Positions 53,294 through 63,991 of a DNA stretch of 64,000 nt are shown here, piece after piece. Under the pieces are notes generated by a model that saw only the letters and a program-made list of their open reading frames with translations, made no database searches and was not told the DNA's origin. The position numbers and the translations under genes are program-made. Source of the stretch: Adiantum capillus-veneris (lineage: Eukaryota; Streptophyta; Polypodiopsida; Polypodiales; Pteridaceae); the NCBI GenBank assembly GCA_014529385.2, contig CM043958.1, forward strand, positions 119,607,518 through 119,671,517, in the 5' to 3' direction. Every line of letters begins with the position of its first letter. Position 1 is the stretch's first letter.

Positions 53294-53560
53294 TCTCCTT
53301 CACTCTATACTTGCACTATGGATAGGGAATATTTTCTTTTTTTATATTACTCGGAAAGCTAACAAAGGTAACAAAATCCAAAGCTAACAAAATCACTTTT
53401 CAAATAATCGATCCTACAAATGATACTTTTGATTGGTTCTAAATACTTCCATCCAAAAATAATACCCCAAGAAGGTGATGATTTCTACAAACATTGTATC
53501 AAAGACTTCTACAGAATTAGCTTAGGTGGATATACATAAAAAAGTTTATTAACAAAAATA
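53294..53560. other. No gene seen
   Basis: AT-rich sequence between the E4 LTR and the Gag-like relative. It could be a decayed continuation of the latter. Confidence 0.4.
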
Positions 53561-54139
53561 AAATGGACAAAGATTAGGCTACTAGGATTCAAAATATGAA
53601 AAATTGTCCTTCTAGAGCAAGACCTATAAGAGATCATAAATCAAGTACATGCCTGATTTGCGGACTTCTCCCTCTTAAAAAATGGATTTCACATAAATTT
53701 GAGATTAATAAGGAAGTGTAAGTCCTATACCTCTTCAAAAATGGGGTAGCTTCATTCTCCATAAAAGGGTTTTTCATAATTTGAATAAGCTTAACCCTCA
53801 TCAAGCAGCTACACGATGATAAGAAAGTGCCCGGTTCATCAACTTCAATTTCTTTGAGTACTTCAAGCATCATGTTTCTAAATTGCTTAAATGCAATATG
53901 AGTACCTACCATTGGCCTAGCAATATGTTTCTAAATTGCTTAAATGCAATATGAGTACCTACCATTGGCCACCGAATCAACAATAAAGAGAGACAATATT
54001 CAATTGGTTTTCTTGGGAAGATAAGAAGAAGATAAAGCAATAGCACTTTTGGAAGAAGAGATGATAAGGATGGTGAAAACCCATTATAACCAAAGTGCTT
54101 TGTAAACTCAATACAAAGCTCCAATAGAAGAAGAGTCAA
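53561..54139 (-). pseudogene. Decayed relative of the 454-residue RGG-tailed protein
   Basis: Two short frames read, on the - strand, KPIEYCLSLLLIRWPMVG followed by THIAFKQFRN, then VLKEIEVDEPGTFLSS. These align with EEFHLSLFCSWLGG, AHIAFIQYRS and TLEELGSDGCGTLLTT of the protein at 33573-34937. A tandem duplication of about 48 bases (the phrase TTTCTAAATTGCTTAAATGC at about 53875 and 53927) repeats the HIAFKQFRN segment. No Gly/Arg tail was found. Confidence 0.6.
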
Positions 54140-54624
54140 TGGTATGTTTCTTTTTCAAGGCTTCCATGCAAAAATTCTACAATCATAAAGTAAACTATGT
54201 CAATCTCATTGTGTTAAAATATTCATAAAGTAAACTATGTCAATCTCATTGTGTTAAAATATTCAAAGAAATTAGATAGCGGAGCAACATTGCTAGCATA
54301 AGAAGTACCACATCAATAGAATGATAAATGCATAGCTACTTGCCAACGAGAGCATTAAGGCTAACTAAAATACTCAATCAAGCTACTTATTGCACAAGAA
54401 CTATTGTCTCAATTATCAGGTAAGTAAAATAGAGGGCTAACAAGACGCCTACCCTTTGAAGTAGCTAAGGGATTCCATCTCTTGAGGTTAGCATGAACAA
54501 GCTTGAATAAACAAGAGGCACAATGAGAAGCCTTCTTTGGTAAAGAGTCCAATGTTGTTTGATACTACACATTAAGACCAATCATGATGAGTCTTGCAAA
54601 GCTTGGACAAGTTTCTTGGACCAT
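54140..54624. other. Unassigned, with a short duplication
   Basis: AAAGTAAACTATGTCAATCT occurs twice about 40 bases apart (54187 and 54227). No gene recognised. Confidence 0.55.
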
Positions 54625-55130
54625 TGAAAACAAGAGGCAAAGTAAAGCTTGAAGCAAAAAGATGGAGTTGCAAATGCACCATAATTTTTACATTTCTTCA
54701 TCTATTTTTTAAAATTCAAATTTTAGCTGATATATGCTAGAGAATTGAGCTTCCAAATGATGACGTATGCCTAGGATATTAACGTTATGGAGCCTAGGGT
54801 AAAACCTGGGTAGAAGTATCACTTAATGAAATTTTGTCAACCTACAATACTATTAAGCACGTAAGAAACTCCACTATGTGTTGTTCATCCCTAAAAAAAG
54901 AGCTTGTATGTGATTGTGGAAATCACATACAAGCTCTTTCAACAAGCATTTTACAACTCGTTTTATTCTTATGTATGATTTTCAACCTATATCATGAGTT
55001 ACGGTGGGGTTGGGTACTAAGAAAATTTAGTGAGTCAAGGACTTTATCCAATACCATATGGACATGCTAAAAAATTCTTGTCAAAATTTTGGACAAGCAT
55101 AAGACCAATACAAGAAGTATGCTGATGAGA
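54625..55130 (+). repeat. Direct duplication, copy 1
   Basis: AAGAGGCAAAGTAAAGCT and, further on, ATATATGCTAGAGAATTGAG and CACTTAATGAAATTTTGTCA recur in order at 56108-56505, about 1.48 kb away. This copy runs into the gypsy fragment at 55.1 kb. Confidence 0.85.
54897..54939. repeat. Perfect inverted repeat (19-bp arms, 5-bp loop)
   Basis: AAAGAGCTTGTATGTGATT at 54897-54915 is followed, after GTGGA, by its exact reverse complement at 54921-54939. It is absent from the second copy of the surrounding duplication. Confidence 0.95.
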
Positions 55131-55678
55131 AACATTGGTAAATCAACTTCATGGAAGGAGAAGAGGTATTCTTATATGATCTAGAGAATTAAAAAATTTT
55201 GAAAATTGGTCCTACTCCTACGTTATCTCCTAGATATTGTGGTCCATTCAAAATACTCAAGCGAGTTGGCGATATGGATTGCAAACTTTCTTTAGCTCTG
55301 CACTCACATATTCATTCGGCTTTTCATGTAAGTTGTCTACGTAAACGTTTTCATAGGGACAACAATGTAATTGATCGTGAGGTCTTGGTTGATTTCATTA
55401 AGCCTTTAACCTATAGCTGCATGAACCCAAGCACATTCTAGAATCATGATTTATGAACTTGTTGTCATGTACATTGCCAAGCATTAGTTAAGTGGAAAGA
55501 TAGACCCGAAGAAGGTGGCACTTGGGAGAACATTAGTGTTCTTAAGAAGAGCTATTTCACTTTTGTTTTCAAGGACAAACCCGAAGAAGGCGGCACTTGG
55601 GAAAACATGAGTGTTCTTAAGAAGAGGTATTTCACTTTTGTTTTCAACGATAAAAACACTTTTCCAAGGGGACAGTAA
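55090..55678 (+). pseudogene. pol: 3' end of a gypsy pol from another family
   Basis: The reading KYADEKHW, then [45 protein letters not shown] and VKWKDRPEEGGTWENISVLK is the integrase C-terminal linker plus chromodomain-like module. Two stops lie near 55130 and 55190. The segment PEEGGTWENISVLKK with its next ten residues is duplicated in tandem 75 bases (25 codons) downstream without breaking the frame. AAGGGGACAG before 55679 is the polypurine tract. Confidence 0.8.
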
Positions 55679-55797
55679 TGTGAGGCCAACGGGTTGACAA
55701 GGCCAAATGGGGCATCTAGCATTGGGGATCCCTATAAGTAGGCGTGCTGGTTGGGTGGAAAAGGGGGTTCCTTGGCCCAAAGCCTCTCAAAGGGGGT
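55679..55797 (+). mobile_element. Truncated LTR start (TGTGAG family)
   Basis: TGTGAGGCCAACGGG follows the polypurine tract directly. The LTR resembles 39234-39350 and breaks off after CCTCTCAAAGGGG. Confidence 0.7.
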
Positions 55798-56107
55798 TTC
55801 TAGAAAAAAATCCAAGTTAAGGTAAATGACCTTGGTCATGAAAAAGTAATTATTAACAACAAACTCATGTGAAATATGGATCAATCTTGAGACGTTCTAG
55901 GTAAAGGTATGGTTGAATGGTACAATTTTTTGAGTTAACTCAGGTGAAGTTAGATGCCTCTGATATCATTTAAACTCAAAGTAGGCAAGGTATAGATTGC
56001 ACATAATTTTTGAGCGAGAAATTCCATTGGGATTCCCATAAGTTGTATAAACACTCAAATTCTAGATTGCACAAAACTTTGGTCAAGTAACCAAGCAATT
56101 CACCATT

Positions 56108-56505
56108 GACAACAAGAGGCAAAGTAAAGCTCGAAGCAAAAAGACGGAGTTGCAAATGCATCACAATTTTACATTTCTTCATATATGTTTGACATTCAAA
56201 TTTTAGTTGATATATGCTAGAGAATTGAGCTTCGAAATGATGACGTATGTCTAGGATCCTAATATTATTAAGCCTAGTGTAAACCCTAGGTAGAAGTATC
56301 ACTTAATGAAATTTTGTCAACCTACAATATTATTATTGTATCTACAATGAGTTGCTAAAGTATGTAAGAAAATCCACTATGTATTGTTGGTTTCAACCTG
56401 GATCACCAATTAATAAAAATACTTTATCTAAGACCATTTCTTGTCAAAATATTTGACAAGCACAATACCAATACAGAATTCCTATAGTACGCATATGTTT
56501 TATCT
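56108..56505 (+). repeat. Direct duplication, copy 2
   Basis: Second copy of 54625-55130, diverged, with a small insertion (TTATTATTGTATCTACAATGAG) and without the hairpin. Confidence 0.85.
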
Positions 56506-56799
56506 GGGCACCTCCGTGACTTTTTCAAGTAGCTATGCCAAATGTAATGGCCTTGGGGCTTGTTCTTAGTATCGTCACAACCATGTTCGGATAGCTGTTG
56601 TTAGCAAATTCACAAACCAAACCACTGCTTTCAGAATCTCAACCAACACAACCTGGTACTTTGCATTATCCTCCTTTATTCATGTCCGCAATGTCTATGA
56701 CAAAATTGCTATAAACCCTTTCCGATTAATGTCTGTGGAAACATATCAAATAATGGAAAGATGTGTTGAGGCGTAAGGGTTAACTGCCAACGCGAGCCC

Positions 56800-58620
56800 T
56801 TACTTTGCATTTTCCTCTGTATATGTTAAGGCCTCATGTACATTTATGCAGCATTTTGAACCGATCACATGACAATTGATAACCCATGCTTGATAAACCT
56901 GCAAAAAGCATGAAAAAAACTCAAAAATTATGAGGGCTAGTTCAGTCTGCAAAAGGCAATAAGTACAGACTAGAGCTGGCTCGCAATTCGGTAACCATTG
57001 CACACAAATGATCCAAGAAACATATGCAACCCATGTTAATTACCTTGTACTCGGAGCTTCAATTGCAAGATTCCTTCAAAATTACACAACCATGACCAGC
57101 ACCTGATTCACCTGCAAAGATTATAAAAAATTTAGTACTTACATACATACACATCCTGCATGCATGCACAGCCATTCACAAAAAGTTAGGGTAGCTCAGG
57201 GCTCATTACTAATTACTAATTATATGTTGATAGGTCAACTTTTCCAAGAGAAAACTGCCATCAATCAATTGCAATGGTCCTTCAATCAGAGAAAAGAAAT
57301 CCTACCTGTTCTTCAACAGAAAACAATGCATCATGAACGTACGATCATGTCCATACATCCAGTTTTAAGTAAATCCAATACCTTGATTGTGAACTTTGTG
57401 CCTTTGCCTGTACATCTCTCACTAACTTTGTCAGATTAACTGTTGGAAATTCTATCTTAGTATGTGCTGTTATACAAGCACCATTTATCAGCCATAGACG
57501 AGAGCCTGAACCACTGCCAGTAGAGCCTTCATGTGCAAGTAAAGTTAACGAACAGACAAAAAATACAAATGACTTGCATATATTTGAACATTAAAAGCCA
57601 ATCACCACGGCCACAGTGTAATCATAACCGTCATCAGCAAATGGAGTAGCATGCAATGTTTTTGTAACCATTCCTTGAAACCCTTAGTTAAATGTGGTAG
57701 GAGTATATTATCTATCAAGAGTACATGAATGCACAACCTATTAGAGAATGCGGAATCCATGATTTTTCTGACAGATCCATCAAGACCATACATGAAGCCA
57801 ATACATTAAGAATTACTGCCAATAATGAGTTCACTCTCCCTCAGGTAACCTGTCTCTCTGGGAGTTACAGTTACAAAGGCTCTACAACTCATTCAATGTG
57901 CTTTGTCAGGTCTCCATGTAAAAGCAGGCATTGCCCACACATAATCCCACTTATTACCATGGAAGCAGTAATGATGCGACAAGCCATACTTCCTTCACGG
58001 ATAGAGCACCAGTCCACAAAGTGAGAGAGAGTCCATTTTAGCTCTCCTCTACATGATCATCTTCTATGAACAACCCTCCAAATGGCAATCAGAATAACAT
58101 CCACCCATTTCTGCATAAGCAAAGCTATTGAACTAAAAAACAGCTATACAATGCTGCTAGCAGATGAACATCAGCTATAACATGTAAACAAAATCAAGCT
58201 GGGGAAAAGGATATAGAAAATGTGGATGTTGGTAATCGTATCGCTGCAAACAAAAAGACCCGAGACCTTTGTTTTGCCTCCTTGTGGATACTCCGGATCA
58301 TGCAGCAGTGTCAATTCATATAAAGCTTTTTGTTCGTAGACCTCCATGCTTCAACGGCAGTTGCAAACCCTGCAGATTACAGGTACCGATTGGAATGCAT
58401 GTTACACAGGAGCAGCAAGAGGACAGGTTAAAAAAACGACTAGACAAGTAATGTGTGCTGTGAAAACAAGCTCAGCCAGGGGTGGACGTGCTGAAAGCAG
58501 AAGCGTTGCTAAATGTGAGCTTCTACGCAAAGCTTTTCCTAAGGACGAAGAAGAAGAAGACGATCCAGTCCATGAATCAGGCATAACATCAAGACGCAAA
58601 GGGATATGTTGACGAAACAT
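56800..58620 (-). pseudogene. Exon-like fragments of an unrecognised spliced gene
   Basis: On the - strand several short readings are bounded by plausible splice signals. TTATAATCTTTGCAG precedes GTGAATCAGGTGCTGG near 57112, and AAGGTAATTAA follows near 57040. Readings include MYGLDGSVRKIMDSAFSNRL (57793 leftwards), SRLWLINGACITAHTK (about 57.5 kb) and VYQAWVINCHVIGSK (about 56.9 kb). On the + strand at about 58205-58400 is DNA resembling the - strand of 2.7-3.1 kb. I cannot join the exons into a protein or name a family. It may be a decayed host gene captured within repeats. Confidence 0.3.
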
Positions 58621-58804
58621 TCCATGCGAGCAGATTGGACGAGAATTCGTGTTGCAAAAGGAAGAATGACACCCACAGACTCACCGGGACAAAAGACACT
58701 CTCAATCAAGTTCAAGGAAGAAGGGAAGGAAAGCCATAATGGCGAGCACCCTTATGAAGGTCAGGCACATAAGCGAAACTGAGGCAAGCTTTGGGAAGTA
58801 CTAA

Positions 58805-59130
58805 GGCCGTGTTCAGACAGGACGGCGGAAGATTTTCGGAGCCACGTTGGAGGTTTTTCATTGGGCGAAAAAGAAGGAAAGTTCTCCAGACCCACAAAAC
58901 AGCTGTGCCGGGCACTTTTCAGCGCCAGATGCGGAGCGCAATGCTTGAACGTAGATCACAAGGTCACAAAGTGATGACCGAACCGTTGCGCGATTGCCCA
59001 TTGGATGATATATGCGCATTGCTTATTAAAGACATTCTTCCTGCGCTTCCTTTGAACAACAGGCACGGCGGTAGCTGACAAGCAAACCTCCGTGCGTCGG
59101 GCTCGTTTGAACCCTCGTTTGAACCCGGCC
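58805..59130 (+). mobile_element. MITE-like element 1 (Harbinger-like ends)
   Basis: Starts GGCCGTGTTCAGACAGGACG and ends GTTTGAACCCGGCC; the ends are imperfect inverted repeats of each other. TAA flanks it on both sides (58802-58804 and 59131-59133), the 3-bp target typical of PIF/Harbinger elements. No transposase is encoded. Confidence 0.75.
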
Positions 59131-59133
59131 TAA

Positions 59134-59403
59134 GGCTGGGTTCAGACTGAGCCGGCGGAAGAAAGAAGTCTTTGCAAATGTGCCGCCGCCTAGTGTGAAC
59201 AGTGTGGAGATGGAACAATGAAAAAGCAAAGGGGGCTGAGAGAGGCCATCAACTCTTCCGGGGGGGGGGGGGGGGGGGGGGGGGGTCGGAAGAAAAATGG
59301 AGGGCCCGGCGGAAGAGTGCCTCAACTTCAACCAATCAACTTTTGCCATGGAACATTGACGCCCCTTCGCAGTTTTCTTCCGCCGCCTAGTTTGAACCCA
59401 CCC
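59134..59403 (+). mobile_element. MITE-like element 2
   Basis: GGCTGGGTTCAGACTGAGCC to CCGCCTAGTTTGAACCCACCC, with imperfect terminal inverted repeats of about 25 bases, flanked by TAA (59131-59133 and 59404-59406). It contains a G homopolymer at 59262-59285. Confidence 0.8.
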
Positions 59404-59406
59404 TAA

Positions 59407-59718
59407 GGCTACCCTGCGAACAGAGAAGACACAAGCGCCGTGTATTGGTTTGATTGGCTAGAGAAAAAGCAAACAATTTCCGGGTCCACCATTCGTTTGG
59501 TGCCCCCCTCCCCCCCCCCGAAAGATGGGAACCTTTTGTGGCACAGGTCTTCGTGTCTCCACGCGTAGAGCTGAAAAAGCTTGAAACTGGTACGAACTCG
59601 ATAGCGCCGTAGGTCTGCTACAGCTTTTCACTGCCTGTTGCCGCCGTGCTTTGTGAACGGGGGGTAGGAAAGGCTCATAGATGAGCTTGTGCTGTCGCCA
59701 CGCCGTTTGAATCCACCC
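59407..59718 (+). mobile_element. MITE-like element 3
   Basis: GGCTACCCTGCGAACAGAG to CGTTTGAATCCACCC, flanked by TAA (59404-59406 and 59719-59721). The left end is more diverged. It has a C-rich run near 59505-59519. Confidence 0.65.
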
Positions 59719-59721
59719 TAA

Positions 59722-59859
59722 GGCTAGGTTCAGACGAGACGGCGGCAAAGAGCTTTTGTTTGATGTGGAGCTTTTGTTTGTTTGCCGCCATGCTTTGTGA
59801 ACGGGGGGAAAGGCTCAGAGAGATGAGCTTGTGCTGTTGCTGCGCCATTTGACCCTACG
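59722..59859 (+). mobile_element. MITE-like element 4, short or partial
   Basis: GGCTAGGTTCAGACGAGACG to CCATTTGACCCTACG. The right flank reads TCTA, so it is diverged. It is followed at 59863 by another left-end-like sequence (GGCTCAGACGAGATGGTGG) without a visible right end. Confidence 0.55.
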
Positions 59860-60070
59860 TCTAGGCTCAGACGAGATGGTGGCAAAGACTTTTGTTTGAT
59901 GTGGAGCAAAGACATTCGTTGTAGAAAAGCTTGTCAGCTTCCAGGTCCAATATTTTTCTTCCGATACCCCTCCCCTCAGAAGAGAGCATTGCCGCTCACT
60001 AAAGGAAAAAGTACTACAGACACAGAGGCTCCAAGGCACTCCCACCTTCACGTAGACCAATCAGAAACTG

Positions 60071-61000
60071 TGTAACATTTAATGGTCTAGTAACTTGTGT
60101 GTGTAGCAAAAAATAACCTAGACATAGTGAGCATTTCATAAAGACTAGATTTCTAGTGAGCATAGCAAGGGTGCTTGGACGGAGAGAGCAACAAAAGCAT
60201 AACACCTAGTTAGATAGGCATGAACAATACTTCAAAAAGAGAGAGAAATTAGACTATTGACAAACAATTGAGGACTGCATTTACATGGAGCCGGGTCCCC
60301 CCTCCAAAAGGCTTTGTATTATAGGTTTCCCCCATCAAGGGAGACATTTTACAATACAATACTTTGTGTTCCTTCAATAATTTGTTGGTGCAATGAAGAT
60401 GGAAGCTTCAAGCACCAAGCTCACACTTGTAAAACACAACATCAATTCCCTCATGGTCTCAGACCCAAGACCTCACACACCTTTGAAGATGGTGAGAGCT
60501 AGCGGGGTATGAGAGTAGATCGAGAGGAAGAAGGAGTATTCTTACGAGAAAGAAGTATGTCTCCTCACATAATCACTCATAATAGCTTAGTATAGCTTAG
60601 TAATTAGCATGGTAGAGGAGATGAGCATGCATTGGAGCTTGGCTGTGGGTTGGATTTGCATCACAAAGCCAAGAATTGTTGGTGTAGGCCTCCCTTCTCA
60701 CAAGCTTGGAGTAGATGATGAGCTTTCCATTAAAGCTTGAGAAGGAGAGATAGTCTTCTTTACTTCACACATGAGATTGTGTGAGTGTGTGTGTGATAAT
60801 CCTTGCAAAAATCAACCCCCTCTCTCTCTTGGTCGACCCCTCTTGCTTTTTACTCATGCTGGCATCCTATTGGCCCTTGCAAAGCATAGCCGATGACAAT
60901 TAAGAAGCATAAGTGATAGCCTTGTGACATGTGTCCCCCTTTCCCCTTTTGTGAGAGCTTTAGGTATTTAAATAATGCAATTAAACTCTCATTGGACCCC
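60071..61000 (-). mobile_element. Partial LTR of the E1/E3 family
   Basis: On the + strand TGTAACATTTAATGGTCTAG begins the inverted LTR end, and the sequence follows 51704-52640 closely. It breaks off at CTCATTGGACCCC, where another LTR starts. No primer site is next to 60071, so this is a 3' or solo LTR interrupted by an insertion. Confidence 0.85.
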
Positions 61001-61910
61001 TGTTAGCGGGTCGCCCCACGACGGACGTCTGTAGCATAGCTTTCTGGCACTAACATAATGTCAATACTTAGGGAAAGTGACTCGGATGGGTCACGGAGAC
61101 TCTTTGAGATCGTCAATCTCACGAAGTGAACCTTAACAAGCAAACACACTAGCTCAACAAGCAAACCAACACTCAATGATCAGGGAAATCTTCCTATGTC
61201 CTTTCTCATAGCTCTAGGTCATCACGCCATTTCGGTACTTGAACAGACTCGAAATGCAACGAAACTTTAGGAGGAGGTTTAGGGCACATAGGGGCACTAT
61301 CCTAGCAAGTTTGGTTGCAATCCGACAAGGTACCATAATCACGATCCATCATGAAAAAGGTCATGAAAACTGTCACAGAACATGCCAGAAATGTCGTCCT
61401 ATGGTCTAAGAATACTCTCCTATGGTCAAAACGACTAAAAACGATGATTTACGCACTCAAATTTGCAAAGCTCACAGACGCGTAGTCGCAAACCACATCA
61501 AAACTGACAATGCTTACACTTAATTGAAAGAGCAAAGAGAGAGGACACAATGTAAGTTTCGAATTCGAAAATGGATTGCCCAATCATTAGAAAAGTCGAT
61601 TACAAGTTGGAGCAGCTTCGTAGCTCGAGCGTACGTACAACAGAGCTCTTTTCCTCTCTAAAGATAAGCCTTCTTTCACATTAAGGTTATTGACATTTAT
61701 ACCTAGGGATTTCTAAATGGTCAGTGTCCGACTCACATGGACTTTTGCAAATGTCATGACAACATTACAACTTAGGGAATTGACCCACTACTCTGGAATC
61801 AGGATTACACAGAGTATTACTACACTAGCTCGAAAAACTAATAGAGTACAAATGTGGTGTCCGGCTACGTGTCCGGCGAGGTGGATGCCAGTTTGATCTG
61901 TCCTCAAACA
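61001..61910 (-). mobile_element. 3' LTR of an unclassified retrotransposon
   Basis: About 910 bases with TG...CA ends: + strand TGTTAGCGGGTCGCC to CCTCAAACA, followed inside by a polypurine tract. It is inserted into the LTR fragment on its left. Only one LTR lies in the window. Confidence 0.75.
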
Positions 61911-61921
61911 TTCCCCCCTTC
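61911..61921 (-). promoter_or_regulatory. Polypurine tract
   Basis: The - strand reads AGGAAGGGGGGAA directly before the LTR. Confidence 0.75.
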
Positions 61922-63757
61922 CTAAATCATGTCGTCCCTTGATACGACCTTCTGCAGTCTTGTCATAGGGTTGTCTTCAGCTTTGTCTTCAAGGTTGGAC
62001 TTCAGCTTGGGAAGTGCTTTGTCGTTGATGGCGCTCCCCCCTTCCTTGAGTGATTCATATCTGCCATGTTGTTGATGCATGATTTGATCTTTGATCTTTG
62101 ATTTTTGAGGCAACTTTTCTTCTTGATGTGCATTTGTCTCTTTGTTGCCAGTCTTGGCCACCATGAAGAGGGATTTTCATGTTTTTGAGTTTGTAGAACC
62201 GATCCTCTTTGTGGCGTGGACTTTATGTTCCATGTCCACTGTAATTTAAGTTGTCTGCAATAGGTCACCAATGTTGAAGCACTGTGTGAGCTACGTATGG
62301 TTGTTGTCGATAGCTCACTTGCTAAATTTTTCATTTGCTTCTCGTTGTAAGCCATTCTTTAACTCGCCATTTTTTGATGGAGCTTTGTTGTCGATCTTGG
62401 AGATAAAAGATTCTCTTGATATGCATATGGAGACCTGCAATTTTTGCTCCAAGTTGTTGTTGATTGATTTGGGTAGCCATTTCCTTATTGCTAATGTAGA
62501 AGTAATATATACAAGATGATGATGATGATGGTTTCTAGATTAGGGTCTAAAACCTGGATAACCAAAGGGAAAAACCCGGTGGAAAAAAAGTGCCTTTGGT
62601 ATACGCTCTTATTGGAGTTAAGCCTTTGGACTTGAAGTACCTGTCATGAAAGGTGAGTGCTTGGGAGAAACAAAGGAAGAGTGTTTAATGCAAGTGCCAA
62701 TTATGGGACACTCTATATGCACATGAGAGATTTATCAGACAAAAGCATGTAGCGTAAGAGATGGAGTTGATGGGTGCTTCAAGGAACAAATGTAGCACAT
62801 GTGACATCAAAGGACGTCTCAATAGCTTCCAGGTTTCCAAAAAGGTTTCGGTGTAGAAGCTTGTCCACTCATACCTCACTGTGTTGAGTGTGTGAGTGTC
62901 TTTTGGAATTCCTCCTTCGCTTACCACTATACTACAACGACTTCAACTCTTATGCTCACCTATACCAGCATGAGTGACACAACGTAATTATGCTCAAATC
63001 TTCCAGCTTGAGCAATACCTAGAATGACTAAGACGCTTAGACCACAGATAATATTACATGAAGGTTTGGGACTAACGCCTCGCTCATTTAGTGGCTTAGC
63101 TACCCAACTCTGACTTTCATGCCATGTATTTTTAATGGTGACTTGTGCTTACTTGTTCAAGGCCAGAAACCCAATTCCATAAGTTCTAGAAATTTAGGCC
63201 TCTTCCATTGTGTTGGTCTTTGGATGCCACCATTTTGTCAAGTAGGTTGGCAAATTTTGGCTCCTCGTGACTTGCTTGTTGTATGTTGAAACTGCCTTGC
63301 GAAGCAAGTCCTTCATCTCTTGTAGGGATTGAGGGAGCTTGTGCTTTCTATCCCATGAGAAGCAATCGTTGATAGGTATGGGATCTTTGTGATTGAGTTT
63401 CCAAGAGAAATTTTGGAACCCATCTTGTTTTTTGTCCTTTTGTGACTGTCTTTGGAATTTTCTTCTTTTGCTCGATGACTTGATGGACACTAAGCTTCGA
63501 TATCCATAACTGATTATTTCCGTTGTATAAGCCTTGCTTTTGTAATTGATGACAATGTATCCATCTGGAGATTGCAACAGCCTTGGTTGCAATTGGCTTC
63601 TGTTGGCTGTTAGTTATCATTGTTGCCTTTGGGTAGAAGCTTGTGCTGCATGGTTTTTCTTGGTTGTTTCAGACTGAGCTATAATTTTTGGTAACCATAT
63701 TTGATTGTTACCTTCATAAAATCCTTGTGCTTCGAGTAGCTTGGCTGGAACTAGCTG
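61922..63757 (-). pseudogene. 3' coding remnant of the 61-kb retrotransposon
   Basis: Several short - strand frames. The last ends LKSNLEDKAEDNPMTRLQ near the polypurine tract, where LTR-element polyproteins end. Upstream, two related peptides occur 185 bases apart in different frames: LEAQGFYEGNNQIWLPK (63683-63754) and LQKQGLYNGNNQLWISK (63492-63548). A further open frame (63194-63592) is rich in Lys, Ser and Gln. No RT or integrase motif was seen, so the superfamily is open. The element is cut at 63763 by a copia LTR. Confidence 0.45.
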
Positions 63758-63762
63758 ATGCT

Positions 63763-63989
63763 TGTTACCATATACATGTGGTAGTGATGTGTGTGAACAC
63801 ACTAGGACCGCCGGGGCATTTTTTCCCTCTTTAGGAGGTTTTTTCCCCCGTGCATTGTATATACGCCCATCACTCTAGGGCTATCTATCTTTCCATTGCA
63901 CACTAAGAAACACACTCTCTATTGTGTGCCTTGAGCTTCCTTCGTCTTCTCCAAGCTGTGTGTGTTTCTCTGCAACCCTAATTCCAACA
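63763..63989 (+). mobile_element. 5' LTR of a second copia element of the same family
   Basis: 227 bases, TGTTACCATA to TTCCAACA, nearly identical to 32050-32276. The rest of the element lies beyond the window. Confidence 0.93.
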
Positions 63990-63991
63990 AT

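Noticed and set aside
58346-58620. Overlapping frames on both strands (Ser-rich and Glu-rich)
   Set aside because: A plastid-transit-like look on the - strand and an acidic run on the + strand both come from one TCT/GAA-rich tract. No supporting downstream exon could be joined.
59262-59285. Gly-rich protein around the G tract
   Set aside because: Poly-Gly or Pro readings are produced by the homopolymer inside MITE 2.
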